From SZUA-442 sp051011415 (GTDB lineage: Bacteria; Actinomycetota; Acidimicrobiia; Spongiisociales; UBA5794): a stretch of DNA of 21,257 nt. The position numbers were made by a program, and so were the translations under genes. A model generated the notes under the pieces. The model did not search any database and was not told the origin of the DNA. It saw nothing but the letters and a program-made list of their open reading frames with translations. Each line of letters starts with the position of its first letter. Within the stretch, counting starts at the first letter, position 1. Positions 7,824 to 14,861 of this stretch are shown here, in pieces. The stretch lies in assembly GCA_051011415.1 (NCBI GenBank), contig JBPCTY010000049.1:1-21257 (forward strand). Reading direction: 5' to 3'.

Positions 7824-7834
7824 GAACTCGTCAA
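7806..7834 (-). promoter_or_regulatory. Candidate nrdJ promoter P2
   Basis: On the minus strand TTGACG (7834-7829), a 17-bp spacer and TACACT (7811-7806) make a good housekeeping promoter. Transcription would begin near 7799, giving a leader of about 125 nt that contains both NrdR boxes. The palindrome at 7802-7823 overlaps it. Confidence 0.5.
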
Positions 7835-8146
7835 CTACCTTCTTCGCGTGCCTGTTGTGCCGCCTCTGGCGGTGCTTCCAACCGGGGAAGTAGGGAAGTT
7901 CTGTAGTTGTACCGCACGGGTGTGACACACCGGTAGCCCAGCGGCAGAACGCTTTTCGCGAGGCAGTGTTGTTTTCGCGAGACGAGGGCCGAGCGTGTGC
8001 TCGGCCCCCGTCTATCGGTTCTGCGGCGAGTGACTATCCGCTCAACGTGGCTGCCCACTCGTGAATGAGCGGTAGTGCTCGCTTGCCGGTCTCGGCGGAC
8101 CACACAAAGTCATCGGCCGCAAACAACGTTGCCGCTTGCGGGGGTG
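7835..8146. other. Gene-free stretch between nrdJ control region and the ECF operon
   Basis: No convincing gene on either strand. It holds a 13-bp palindrome GGTGTGACACACC (7919-7931), a direct repeat of TTTTCGCGAG (7953-7962 and 7972-7981, 19 bp apart) and a very strong hairpin (7981-8011). The fragment GGTAGCCCAGCGGCAGAAC (7932-7950) resembles a tRNA D-arm, but there is no matching acceptor, anticodon or T-arm. A short untranslated RNA ending at the hairpin is possible but unsupported otherwise. Confidence 0.4.
7981..8011. terminator. Strong GC hairpin, likely terminator
   Basis: GACGAGGGCCGAGC pairs with GCTCGGCCCCCGTC with one mismatch around or near a GTGT loop, a stem of about 14 bp. 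No clear T-tract follows on either strand, which is common for actinobacterial terminators. It lies 136 nt downstream of the stop of the minus-strand ECF operon. It could also end a plus-strand transcript arising near 7840. Confidence 0.5.
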
Positions 8147-9037
8147 TCAATTGCCAGTGAGTTCGAGGTACTCGATCATTCGCTCGACGTACAGATCCGC
8201 GGTTTCCGCGCTGCCGGCGAATCCCGCGGGGTTGATGATCTCGCTCGTCTCATCGGGGTAGACGTCGTTGAGCCAGTCTCGAAACGCCACGAGCGCGATC
8301 GTCTCCGCTTGCTCGTTGATGAGCACTTCTTCCCATGACGTGACGATGCCGTCTTCGAACGTTGCGGTGACGAAGAATCCGTAGTCAATGCCAACCAAGT
8401 CGCGCATGAGTCCGCTCCATGTCGCTGTGCACCGCACAGCAGGGCCACGCATCTCACAGTCGGTGAAGTGGATGTGCTCTCCGGTGGCAGCACTTCGCTC
8501 AGCGATTGGTCCGAGGTACAGGTCCATTTCGTATGTCTGCCCTAGCTGCGGGCGGGTTGCGATGAGCCCAGCCTCGAAGTACGAGCCAAGCCCGTCTGCG
8601 TCGCCACCGTTCCACGCCGCCTCGATACCGCTGATCGCAGTAGCGATGTCATCGGGAACCACGGCGCTCGCCTCGGCTGTGACGACGGTCGTCGTCGGTA
8701 CGGCCGAGGTGGTCGGTGCGGCCGTGGTGGTCGGTGCGGCCGTCGTCGGGGGCACGGTGGTCGGTGTGTCAGCGATGTCGTCCTGGTTGTCGGGGGCAAG
8801 GAAGGCCATCAGCCCAACGACAAGGGCTACGGCTGCAAAGGCAACAGCGGCAATCACAAAACGAGTCCTTCGTGGTTTGTGCCGAACAGGCGTCGTGGTC
8901 GGTTCTTGGTCGAGCTTCGTCATGAGTCCTCTTCTCGCATCGATTTCGTCGAGGAGAACGGTTCGTTGCCATGCCGTGGTTGGCAGGTCTTCAGGTACAG
9001 GGTTCGCGTGTGCGATCTGGTCGAGTACGTTGTTCAC
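8147..9037 (-). CDS. Single-pass membrane protein, putative anti-sigma/sensor partner of the ECF factor
   Basis: A 296-residue protein I do not recognise by name. Residues 1-55 are a charged cytoplasmic segment (NVLDQIAHANPVPEDLP, then LLDEIDARRG). A single TM helix spans about 59-80, and a Pro/Thr/Ala-rich linker covers 90-121. A C-terminal extracytoplasmic domain (about 128-296) with IEAAWNGGDADGLGSYF and W/D-rich motifs has the flavour of SnoaL/NTF2-like folds. The GTG start overlaps the stop of the sigma factor gene (GTGA) and has a good GGAGGTGA site. Topology, coupling and the short N-terminal segment that could bind sigma suggest a membrane anti-sigma or signal receptor, but there is no zinc-binding anti-sigma motif. 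Function is inference. Confidence 0.8.
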   Translation of the reverse strand: MNNVLDQIAHANPVPEDLPTTAWQRTVLLDEIDARRGLMTKLDQEPTTTPVRHKPRRTRFVIAAVAFAAVALVVGLMAFLAPDNQDDIADTPTTVPPTTAAPTTTAAPTTSAVPTTTVVTAEASAVVPDDIATAISGIEAAWNGGDADGLGSYFEAGLIATRPQLGQTYEMDLYLGPIAERSAATGEHIHFTDCEMRGPAVRCTATWSGLMRDLVGIDYGFFVTATFEDGIVTSWEEVLINEQAETIALVAFRDWLNDVYPDETSEIINPAGFAGSAETADLYVERMIEYLELTGN

Positions 9038-9597
9038 CGTTCACCTCCGTTCTCTGCGGGAAGGGGACGGGCTTGGGTCAATGGTGCTCCGGAAGTCGAG
9101 AGGATCTTCTCGAGCTTTCGGCGTGCGCGAGTCAGCCGGCTCTCGACTGCCCGCACGCTGAGCCCCATCACGGATGCAATCTCCTCGTTCGACAGCTCTT
9201 CCCAGGTGCGGAGTCGGATGATCTCCTGATCCTCCGGGCGGAGCGTGGCGAGGGCTTCGAGCGCCTCGCTGTGTTCCGCACTGCGAACCACCTGAGTCTC
9301 TGGGCCGGGGTTGTCGTCGGTTGCGACACCGGCAAGCTTTCGTCGGAGTTCGGTCGACCGCCTGGTCGACCGGTGTGCGTTACGCACCACGTTGCGGCTG
9401 ATGCCGTAGAGCCATGGCAGTGCGCGATCACCTTCGGGTGCATCGTCGATCTTTCGCCATGCCACAACAAACACCTCCGCAACCGCATCGTTTGCATCGG
9501 AGGAGGGGAGCCGTCGAAAGCAGTACTGCTGAATCGCACGATGGTGCGATTCGAAGAGGTGCTTGAACCTCATCTCTGCTGGCTGGGACATCGCCAT
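9034..9597 (-). CDS. ECF-type RNA polymerase sigma factor
   Basis: A 187-residue sigma-70 family protein with only regions 2 and 4, the mark of extracytoplasmic-function sigma factors. Region 2 spans about residues 9-80 (LFESHHRAIQQYCFRRL, then AEVFVVAWRKI and LPWLYGISRNVVRNAHR). Region 4 spans about 117-166 (LRPEDQEIIRLRTWEELSN, then a helix-turn-helix IASVMGLSVRAVESRLTRARRKL). It should recruit RNA polymerase to a small regulon, probably including its own promoter. ATG 9597 has no strong ribosome site; ATG 9591 in frame is possible. The downstream membrane protein gene overlaps by 4 nt. An inverted repeat lies just upstream. Confidence 0.93.
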   Translation of the reverse strand: MAMSQPAEMRFKHLFESHHRAIQQYCFRRLPSSDANDAVAEVFVVAWRKIDDAPEGDRALPWLYGISRNVVRNAHRSTRRSTELRRKLAGVATDDNPGPETQVVRSAEHSEALEALATLRPEDQEIIRLRTWEELSNEEIASVMGLSVRAVESRLTRARRKLEKILSTSGAPLTQARPLPAENGGER

Positions 9598-9630
9598 GAC
9601 TGCTCTTGTGCTCCCGTCTCTCTGGCAGTT

Positions 9631-9699
9631 ATGTGTCCGGGAGTCTGCTGTCTACGCGGAACTCATTTGTTCGCGTGGCGTGGCGTTGTCCGGACACAT
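9631..9699. repeat. 10-bp perfect inverted repeat upstream of the ECF gene
   Basis: ATGTGTCCGG (9631-9640) and CCGGACACAT (9690-9699) are exact reverse complements 49 bp apart. The right arm contains the perfect palindrome TGTCCGGACA (9687-9696). They lie 34-102 bp upstream of the ECF start. They may be paired operator sites or long-range RNA stem arms; sequence alone cannot decide. Confidence 0.4.
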
Positions 9700-9755
9700 G
9701 ATCTTCGTGTGGACGACAAAGCTGGTCAATTCACACAGGGCAGGGGACGGCCCAC

Positions 9756-9790
9756 GAAGAGGGTCCGGGTACACCACCTGGGCCCTCTTC
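9756..9790 (-). terminator. Hairpin terminator downstream of the MFS gene
   Basis: GAAGAGGG and CCCTCTTC flank a longer stem (9756-9770 with 9776-9790) around a 5-nt loop. It starts 41 nt after the MFS stop. As plus-strand RNA all 15 pairs form with two G-U pairs. As minus-strand RNA two become A-C mismatches. No T-tract is seen. Confidence 0.5.
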
Positions 9791-9830
9791 TCATGCCACA
9801 GGCTCGCCAGATTTCACAAAGACTGCGTCG

Positions 9831-11270
9831 TCAATCTGAAGATGGACTCTCGGCGACGGATGACCTGGATCGCTCTGAGAGTGTGTCTCGTACGTAGGTG
9901 ATGTCGTCGGGGCACGTCTCACTCGCCTTCCAGTAGCACCAGCCAGTGGGCAGGAAGAAGAGCTGGAAGAAGGTGAGGCCGAGCGCCCAGTTGTAAGGAG
10001 CCGGTATGGACTTCTCGATCGCTTGGGCCACAGGACCGGTCAGAGCGCTCCCGATCGATCGGCCGATGCCGTTGCCGAGATTGCCCAGACCAAAGATTGT
10101 GCCGCGATGCTCTGGGAGGTTGACATCGGTGATCAGCGCAAACCAGTTGGGGCTATCGGCAGACGTCAACGCGATTGCTATCACGCCCGATACGAACGCG
10201 ACGAGCGCAAACGGGTTTGTGACGAGCGAAGAAAGAACCTCCCCGAGCAACGTCATGGTGCTTCCCCCCTCGGTGACGGCCAGTCCACGCAATGGAACCC
10301 AGAAGAAGACGAGGAAGAACGGGATGGCCCCAAGGATGCCAACTGCAGACAAGATGGCCCGTCCCCGAAGCGTTCGCTTCTGAAGCCGGTCTCCGAGGTG
10401 GCCAGCAAGAATCGAGAAGAGGGCACCGATCGTGAAGATCGCGGCAAACAGGCCACCGACCTTGGTCGCAGTTGATTCCGAATACCCCTGGGCGATCACC
10501 TTCTCCTGATACAGAAGGGTCACCCAGATCAGTGATCCATATGCGATCTGGGCGGTGACGCCTTGGAGGATCAGCCACATGTTCGATCGTCGTTCAAGGA
10601 GTTGTGGCAGTTGACTGCGGTCTATCCGGTGCTCGTATTCGACCTCTGCCTCGCGCATCGCCGCGAGTTCTGGTTCCTTGTAGCCACGGGGCGGATCGAA
10701 GGTGAACAGGTAGAGGAAGGCAAACACGAAGCCGGCAACACCGATCACTGTCAGCGGGAGGGTCCAGTCATCTGCACCGAGCTGTGAGGCGAGCAGACCG
10801 CCGATGAGCACTCCAACACCTTGTGACAGCCCCCAGAAGCTCATGGCCAAACCTCGCCTCGCAGGGGACACGAGGTCGGAGACCACGGAGAATCCGACCG
10901 ATGCGATCGACCCGAGGCCAACTGCGACAACCATCTGCCAGGCGAAGAACACGGCAAAGGTTGTTGCGGTCGTAGAAGCGAGCTCAGCACCAGCCCAAAT
11001 GACGGTTCCCCACAGAAGCAGGCGCTTACGCGATCGAGAGTCTCCTGCGAATCCCCAAGCGACACCAACCACTGCCGTAACCAGGATCTGCGCCCCAGTG
11101 AGAAAGGTGATCGGAGTCTCCCCGACGTCGAACGCACTCGATAGCGGTTTCACCATTGCTGGTATGGCGCCAATGGCAGCGTTGTCGAGGGAGGCCAGAA
11201 CGACGAACACGACCACGGTGTAGAACACATGGGGTCCGTTGCCCCACCACGATGGTCGTGTGCGTTTCAT
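9831..11270 (-). CDS. Major facilitator superfamily transporter
   Basis: A 479-residue polytopic inner-membrane transporter. About twelve hydrophobic segments are visible, with the family's loop 2-3 motif as GFAGDSRSRKRLLLWG (around residue 75) and a long charged central loop (about 195-230, with AAMREAEVEYEHRIDRSQLP) between the two six-helix halves. The arrangement FSVVSDLVSPARRGLAMSFWGLSQGVGVLIGG after helix 4 resembles Spinster-type and drug-efflux MFS proteins; substrate unknown. The C-terminus is cytoplasmic and Ser-rich. The start ATG 11270 has no obvious ribosome site. The gene follows the two small envelope genes with a 39-nt gap and is probably co-transcribed. Confidence 0.92.
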   Translation of the reverse strand: MKRTRPSWWGNGPHVFYTVVVFVVLASLDNAAIGAIPAMVKPLSSAFDVGETPITFLTGAQILVTAVVGVAWGFAGDSRSRKRLLLWGTVIWAGAELASTTATTFAVFFAWQMVVAVGLGSIASVGFSVVSDLVSPARRGLAMSFWGLSQGVGVLIGGLLASQLGADDWTLPLTVIGVAGFVFAFLYLFTFDPPRGYKEPELAAMREAEVEYEHRIDRSQLPQLLERRSNMWLILQGVTAQIAYGSLIWVTLLYQEKVIAQGYSESTATKVGGLFAAIFTIGALFSILAGHLGDRLQKRTLRGRAILSAVGILGAIPFFLVFFWVPLRGLAVTEGGSTMTLLGEVLSSLVTNPFALVAFVSGVIAIALTSADSPNWFALITDVNLPEHRGTIFGLGNLGNGIGRSIGSALTGPVAQAIEKSIPAPYNWALGLTFFQLFFLPTGWCYWKASETCPDDITYVRDTLSERSRSSVAESPSSD

Positions 11271-11309
11271 CTGGCCAGTGTGGTCAGATGATCGTCGTTT
11301 CGCTTGGTG

Positions 11310-11645
11310 TCAGGTCTGGTCCGAACGGTCCGCCCCGGGGTCGTCGATTGCTTCCTGCTCCATCGTTGTTCCTGATGCGCCATACATGTCACTGTCCGAT
11401 GGTGGCGGCGGCGATGCCGGTGAGGGCTCCTCGCCGACCGGTGCGGTGCTCGATGCCTCGGAATCACTCGATCCGAACGGTGCCCACGCAGCCATCACGA
11501 GGCCAAGCACGATGCCAACGAGTGGAGCAACCCACAAGACTGGTGAGTGCAGCGGGACCACGCCCCACAAGAACAGTGCAAGCCCGAGGAAAAGGCCAAA
11601 CATAAAACCGGAAACCATGCCGAGGATTGGTCTTCCCTTGAACAT
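11310..11645 (-). CDS. Small two-TM protein with acidic Pro/Ser-rich tail
   Basis: A 111-residue membrane protein of unknown function. Two hydrophobic helices (about residues 9-29 and 35-55) rich in Gly, Leu and Val are followed by a 50-residue low-complexity tail with PSPASPPPPSDSD and EQEAIDDPGADRSDQT, probably cytoplasmic and disordered. The ATG at 11645 lies 2 nt after the stop of the upstream gene, so the two are very likely translated together. The frame continues upstream to 11915, but that part is out of phase with the real upstream gene. Confidence 0.75.
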   Translation of the reverse strand: MFKGRPILGMVSGFMFGLFLGLALFLWGVVPLHSPVLWVAPLVGIVLGLVMAAWAPFGSSDSEASSTAPVGEEPSPASPPPPSDSDMYGASGTTMEQEAIDDPGADRSDQT

Positions 11646-11647
11646 GG

Positions 11648-12205
11648 TTAGTTCCCCTTCTTCTTCGTGCCAGCTGCCATCGTGCCAGCGAAGAACACGA
11701 GTGCTCCTGCGGCCGCAACGAATGCACCGGCACCCGGATCTCCGTCGAGCGCCATCGTGACCGCCACGATGCACGTTTGCCCCTGCTGGTTGTGCATTGC
11801 CGTCACTTCGATACCGCCGGTGCCCCGCGGTACGAAAGCAGGAACCTCGTAGGCGTAGCTCCCGTTGTCGACCTTGTTTTCCTCTGTCGTTCCTCCCCAG
11901 GTAACGACCTGCCAACTGAATGTTGGCAGCGCGACATCAATACCGCCCGTGAACTCGACAGGCTCGGAGGGCTTGTCGAGACCCGTCGAGCCGGAGTAGA
12001 TGACTGTGTCCTTTTCCGGGACGAGTACCACTTCGTCAATCGGCTGTGACTCAGTGACAGTGACACCGCCCGCCGTGAATGTTGCCGAGCCGGTGCACTT
12101 TCCTTGTATCACTTCGGCACCAGCTGGTGCCGCCAGCATGACCATGAAAGCCGCAGCCATGAGTCCGACGACGAGGAGGCTCATCGCTCTGCTAGTTCGT
12201 TGCAT
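11648..12205 (-). CDS. Secreted or surface-anchored protein with N-terminal signal and C-terminal TM
   Basis: A 185-residue protein I do not recognise. Residues 1-30 form a signal peptide (MQRTSRAM, a long hydrophobic core, APAGA before EVIQGKC). The mature part of about 130 residues is beta-rich (TFTAGGVTVTESQPIDEVVLV, YSGSTGLDKPSEPVEFTGG) with two cysteines (GKCTGS and QTCIVAV) that could form a disulfide. It ends in a Gly/Ala-rich helix and a KKKGN tail, so the domain would face outside while the tail stays in the cytoplasm. No LPxTG sorting signal is present. ATG 12205 is chosen for the GGGAG site 5 nt upstream; GTG 12211 sits too close. It is the first gene of the minus-strand group and diverges from the acyl-activating enzyme. 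Confidence 0.8.
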   Translation of the reverse strand: MQRTSRAMSLLVVGLMAAAFMVMLAAPAGAEVIQGKCTGSATFTAGGVTVTESQPIDEVVLVPEKDTVIYSGSTGLDKPSEPVEFTGGIDVALPTFSWQVVTWGGTTEENKVDNGSYAYEVPAFVPRGTGGIEVTAMHNQQGQTCIVAVTMALDGDPGAGAFVAAAGALVFFAGTMAAGTKKKGN

Positions 12206-12281
12206 CGACACTCCCTTCCTCGGCCCATACCCTACGCGACGCGCGGGCGAGCCTGCATGACCTCAAGTAGCCTCATCGGCC

Positions 12282-14090
12282 ATGAGTAACGCCACTCAGA
12301 CACCCGGTTGGACGCCCGATGCAGACACTGTCGCACGGTCGAACCTCGTGTCACTGATGCACAAGACAGGCATCGACTCCTACGGAGACCTCCACCGGTG
12401 GTCGGTGGAGTCTCCCGCTCGGTTCTGGGGACACGTTGTCGACGACCTCGCTATCTCCTTCGAGCAACCGCCATCCGCGACCCTCGGCAACAACGATCCG
12501 CGAAAACCCGAATGGCTGGTTGATGCTCGGTTCAACATCGTTGCGTCCTGCTTGGATGGGAATCCCAGCGCTCCGGCCATCGTGTATGGCGACCGAGGCG
12601 ACATCCGTTCCGTCACCACGGGCGAGCTGCGGACCCTGGTCGCTCGATTCGCCAACGGTTTCGCCGAGGCCGGGTTTAGGGAGGGCGACCGAGTTGCGAT
12701 CGCCATGCCCATGACCGTGGATGCGGTTGTGGCATACCTTGGCATCGTGGCGGCGGGTGGCGTCGTCGTGTCGATCGCTGACTCCTTCGCACCCGACGAG
12801 ATTGCGTTGCGGCTCAACCTGACGAGTCCCGTAGCGGTGGTCACGCAGGACCGCATGACACGGACGGGGCGCAGCTTCCCCATGTACGACAAGTGTGTTG
12901 AGGCCTCGGATGCTCCGTGCATCGTGGTGGATACTGGGGAGAATCTTTCGTTGCGTGCAGTGGATGTGTGGTGGGACGACTTCTGCTCGACCGAAACTGA
13001 GTTCCAACCTGTGGCCGGGGAGGCCGGAACACACACCAACATCCTCTTCTCGTCTGGAACCACCGGCGAGCCGAAGGCGATTCCGTGGACGCAGACGACA
13101 CCTATCAAGGCAGCAATGGATGGCCGATTTCATCAGGACATCCACCGTGGGGATGTGGTTGCGTGGCCGACGAACCTTGGCTGGATGATGGGGCCGTGGC
13201 TGATCTACGCATCGCTGCTCAACGGTGCCGCGATGGCGCTGTACGACGATGCGCCAACGGGCCGTGGCTTTGTCGAGTTCGTCCGTGATGCTGGTGTGAC
13301 GATGCTTGGCTTGGTGCCTTCGATCGTCGCGGCGTGGCGAGGAAGCGATGACCTCAAGGCAGGGGATTGGAAACAGGTCAGAGTGCTGTCGTCAACGGGG
13401 GAGGCGTCCAACCCGGACGACTACGCATGGCTGATGCACGCGGCTGGCCACTTACCGGTGATCGAGTACTGCGGCGGCACAGAGATCGGTGGCGGCTACC
13501 TCACGAGCACCGTCTTGGAGCCCGCTGCGCCCTCCCGATTCACGACTCCGGCGCTTGGCCTGGACCTGGTGCTGCTCGACGACAGCGGCGATGTAGCCGA
13601 CATCGGCGAGGTGTTCCTCTTCGGCACATCAATGGGGCTTTCAACTGAGCTGCTGAACCGCGATCACACCGAGGTCTACTTCTCTGGCGTTCCCAGCCAT
13701 CCGCAGGGGCTGAGACGGCACGGGGACCAGCTTGAGAGAAGCGGTGACGGCACGTACCGCGCCCTCGGCCGGGTGGATGACACGATGAACCTGGGTGGAA
13801 TCAAGGTGAGTTCTGCAGAGCTCGAAGAAGTGCTCGGTACAGCAGTCGGTGTCGTGGAGGTAGCCGCAGTGGCGGTACCTCCCGAAGACGGCGGTCCCGA
13901 CAGGTTGGTCGTGTTTGCCGTGCTGGAGCCGGGAGCATCGGGAGATGCGCTGGTGAGTGCGATGCAGGCGCTTGTCAAGGAACACCTCAATCCACTGTTT
14001 CGCATCCACGATGTTGTGGTGGTGGATGCCCTCCCACGAACGGCATCACAGAAGGTGATGCGACGCGTCCTCCGAACGGATTACTCATGA
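12282..14090 (+). CDS. Acyl-activating enzyme (AMP-forming acyl-CoA synthetase, AAE17/18-like)
   Basis: A 602-residue member of the ANL superfamily that adenylates a carboxylic acid with ATP and transfers it to CoA. Visible motifs: P-loop SSGTTGEPKA (258-267), YCGGTEIGGGY for adenine/acyl binding, GRVDDTMNLGGIKVSSAELE (hinge and A8 region) and the adenylation lysine in ASQKVMRRVLR (K591). Residues ~140-180 (MPMTVDAVVAYL, VVSIADSFAPDEI) and the N-terminal YGDLHRWSVESPARFW resemble the plant peroxisomal AAE17/AAE18 group and acetoacetyl-CoA-synthetase-like proteins, not classic acetyl-CoA synthetase. The substrate is unknown. There is no clear ribosome site before ATG 12282. The stop overlaps the next start (ATGA), so the genes are coupled. 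Confidence 0.9.
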   Translation: MSNATQTPGWTPDADTVARSNLVSLMHKTGIDSYGDLHRWSVESPARFWGHVVDDLAISFEQPPSATLGNNDPRKPEWLVDARFNIVASCLDGNPSAPAIVYGDRGDIRSVTTGELRTLVARFANGFAEAGFREGDRVAIAMPMTVDAVVAYLGIVAAGGVVVSIADSFAPDEIALRLNLTSPVAVVTQDRMTRTGRSFPMYDKCVEASDAPCIVVDTGENLSLRAVDVWWDDFCSTETEFQPVAGEAGTHTNILFSSGTTGEPKAIPWTQTTPIKAAMDGRFHQDIHRGDVVAWPTNLGWMMGPWLIYASLLNGAAMALYDDAPTGRGFVEFVRDAGVTMLGLVPSIVAAWRGSDDLKAGDWKQVRVLSSTGEASNPDDYAWLMHAAGHLPVIEYCGGTEIGGGYLTSTVLEPAAPSRFTTPALGLDLVLLDDSGDVADIGEVFLFGTSMGLSTELLNRDHTEVYFSGVPSHPQGLRRHGDQLERSGDGTYRALGRVDDTMNLGGIKVSSAELEEVLGTAVGVVEVAAVAVPPEDGGPDRLVVFAVLEPGASGDALVSAMQALVKEHLNPLFRIHDVVVVDALPRTASQKVMRRVLRTDYS

Positions 14091-14791
14091 GATTGACGAT
14101 CCTGCGCAACGATGCCGGAGTGCCTGCGGGGCACCTTGAGCGAATCGCAGCTTCCAGAGGTATCGAAGCCAAACTCGTCAAGCTCGATGCGGGAGAACCG
14201 GTCCCAGGGCTCGACTCAGTCGAGGCGGTTGTCGCGCTCGGTGGCGAGATGGGGGCATACGAAACCGATCGCTTTCCGTATCTCGTCGAGGAGAAGCAGC
14301 TTCTGGCAGCCGCCGTTGCCGAAGGGATTCCGGTTCTTGGCGTGTGTCTCGGTGGGCAGCTTCTCGCGGAGTCGCTTGGCGGCAGGGCGTATCTGGCCGA
14401 CATCCCAGAGGTTTGGTTTGGACCGCTCAACATCGTGTCCGACGATCCAGTGGTTGGTGTGTTCGCAAACCGGTCGGCCTTTTGCATCCATCGGGACACC
14501 TGGGACGTGCCACCGGGTGCTACACGCCTCGCAACATCCGACAAGTTTGAGCAGGCCTTCCGATTGGGGAGCGCTCTTGCAGTGCAACCGCATCCTGAGA
14601 TTGATCCAGCCACGGTCGAACTCTGGTTTGGCAATCCAACTTTCAGGGAGATGGTGGAGTTGTCGGGTGCAGACGTCAGCGAGATTCGTACTGCGCTCGA
14701 TGCATCAGAAGAGCAGATCGAACACACCTCGAGGCTGTTTTTCGGAGCGTGGCTCGATGAGGCGCAGAACATCCATTCGCACCGCAGCTGA
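14087..14791 (+). CDS. Class I glutamine amidotransferase domain protein (GuaA-N-like)
   Basis: A 234-residue stand-alone GATase1-fold protein. The nucleophile elbow GVCLGGQLLAESLGG puts the catalytic Cys at 87, and QPHPEI supplies His169 and Glu171, so the Cys-His-Glu triad is complete. An oxyanion loop LGGEMGAY lies at 51-58. Such proteins hydrolyse glutamine to feed ammonia to a partner synthase, or act as peptidase-like hydrolases of gamma-glutamyl compounds. No GMP synthase or other synthase domain is attached. Its 4-nt overlap with the acyl-activating enzyme suggests joint function, perhaps amidation or release of an activated acid; that is inference. Confidence 0.88.
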   Translation: MRLTILRNDAGVPAGHLERIAASRGIEAKLVKLDAGEPVPGLDSVEAVVALGGEMGAYETDRFPYLVEEKQLLAAAVAEGIPVLGVCLGGQLLAESLGGRAYLADIPEVWFGPLNIVSDDPVVGVFANRSAFCIHRDTWDVPPGATRLATSDKFEQAFRLGSALAVQPHPEIDPATVELWFGNPTFREMVELSGADVSEIRTALDASEEQIEHTSRLFFGAWLDEAQNIHSHRS

Positions 14792-14861
14792 AGGAATTCT
14801 CCCCAGGCGGTCATCAGAGCTACGAGTCGTAGACTCAGCGATCGACGACCAAGGCGGACAA

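Noticed and set aside
7932..8020. tRNA-like D-arm (GGTAGCCCAGCGGCAGAAC)
   Set aside because: D-stem pairs are mostly mismatched, and no acceptor, anticodon arm or GGTTCRA T-loop follows at the right distance.
8690..8760. Tandem DNA repeat GGTCGGTGCGGCCG
   Set aside because: It is the coding sequence of the Pro/Thr/Ala linker of the membrane protein at 8147-9037, ordinary low-complexity coding DNA.
14112..14861. 250-codon N-terminal extension of the Clp1-like protein
   Set aside because: It lies across the glutamine amidotransferase gene in another frame; the amidotransferase has a complete catalytic triad and coupled start.
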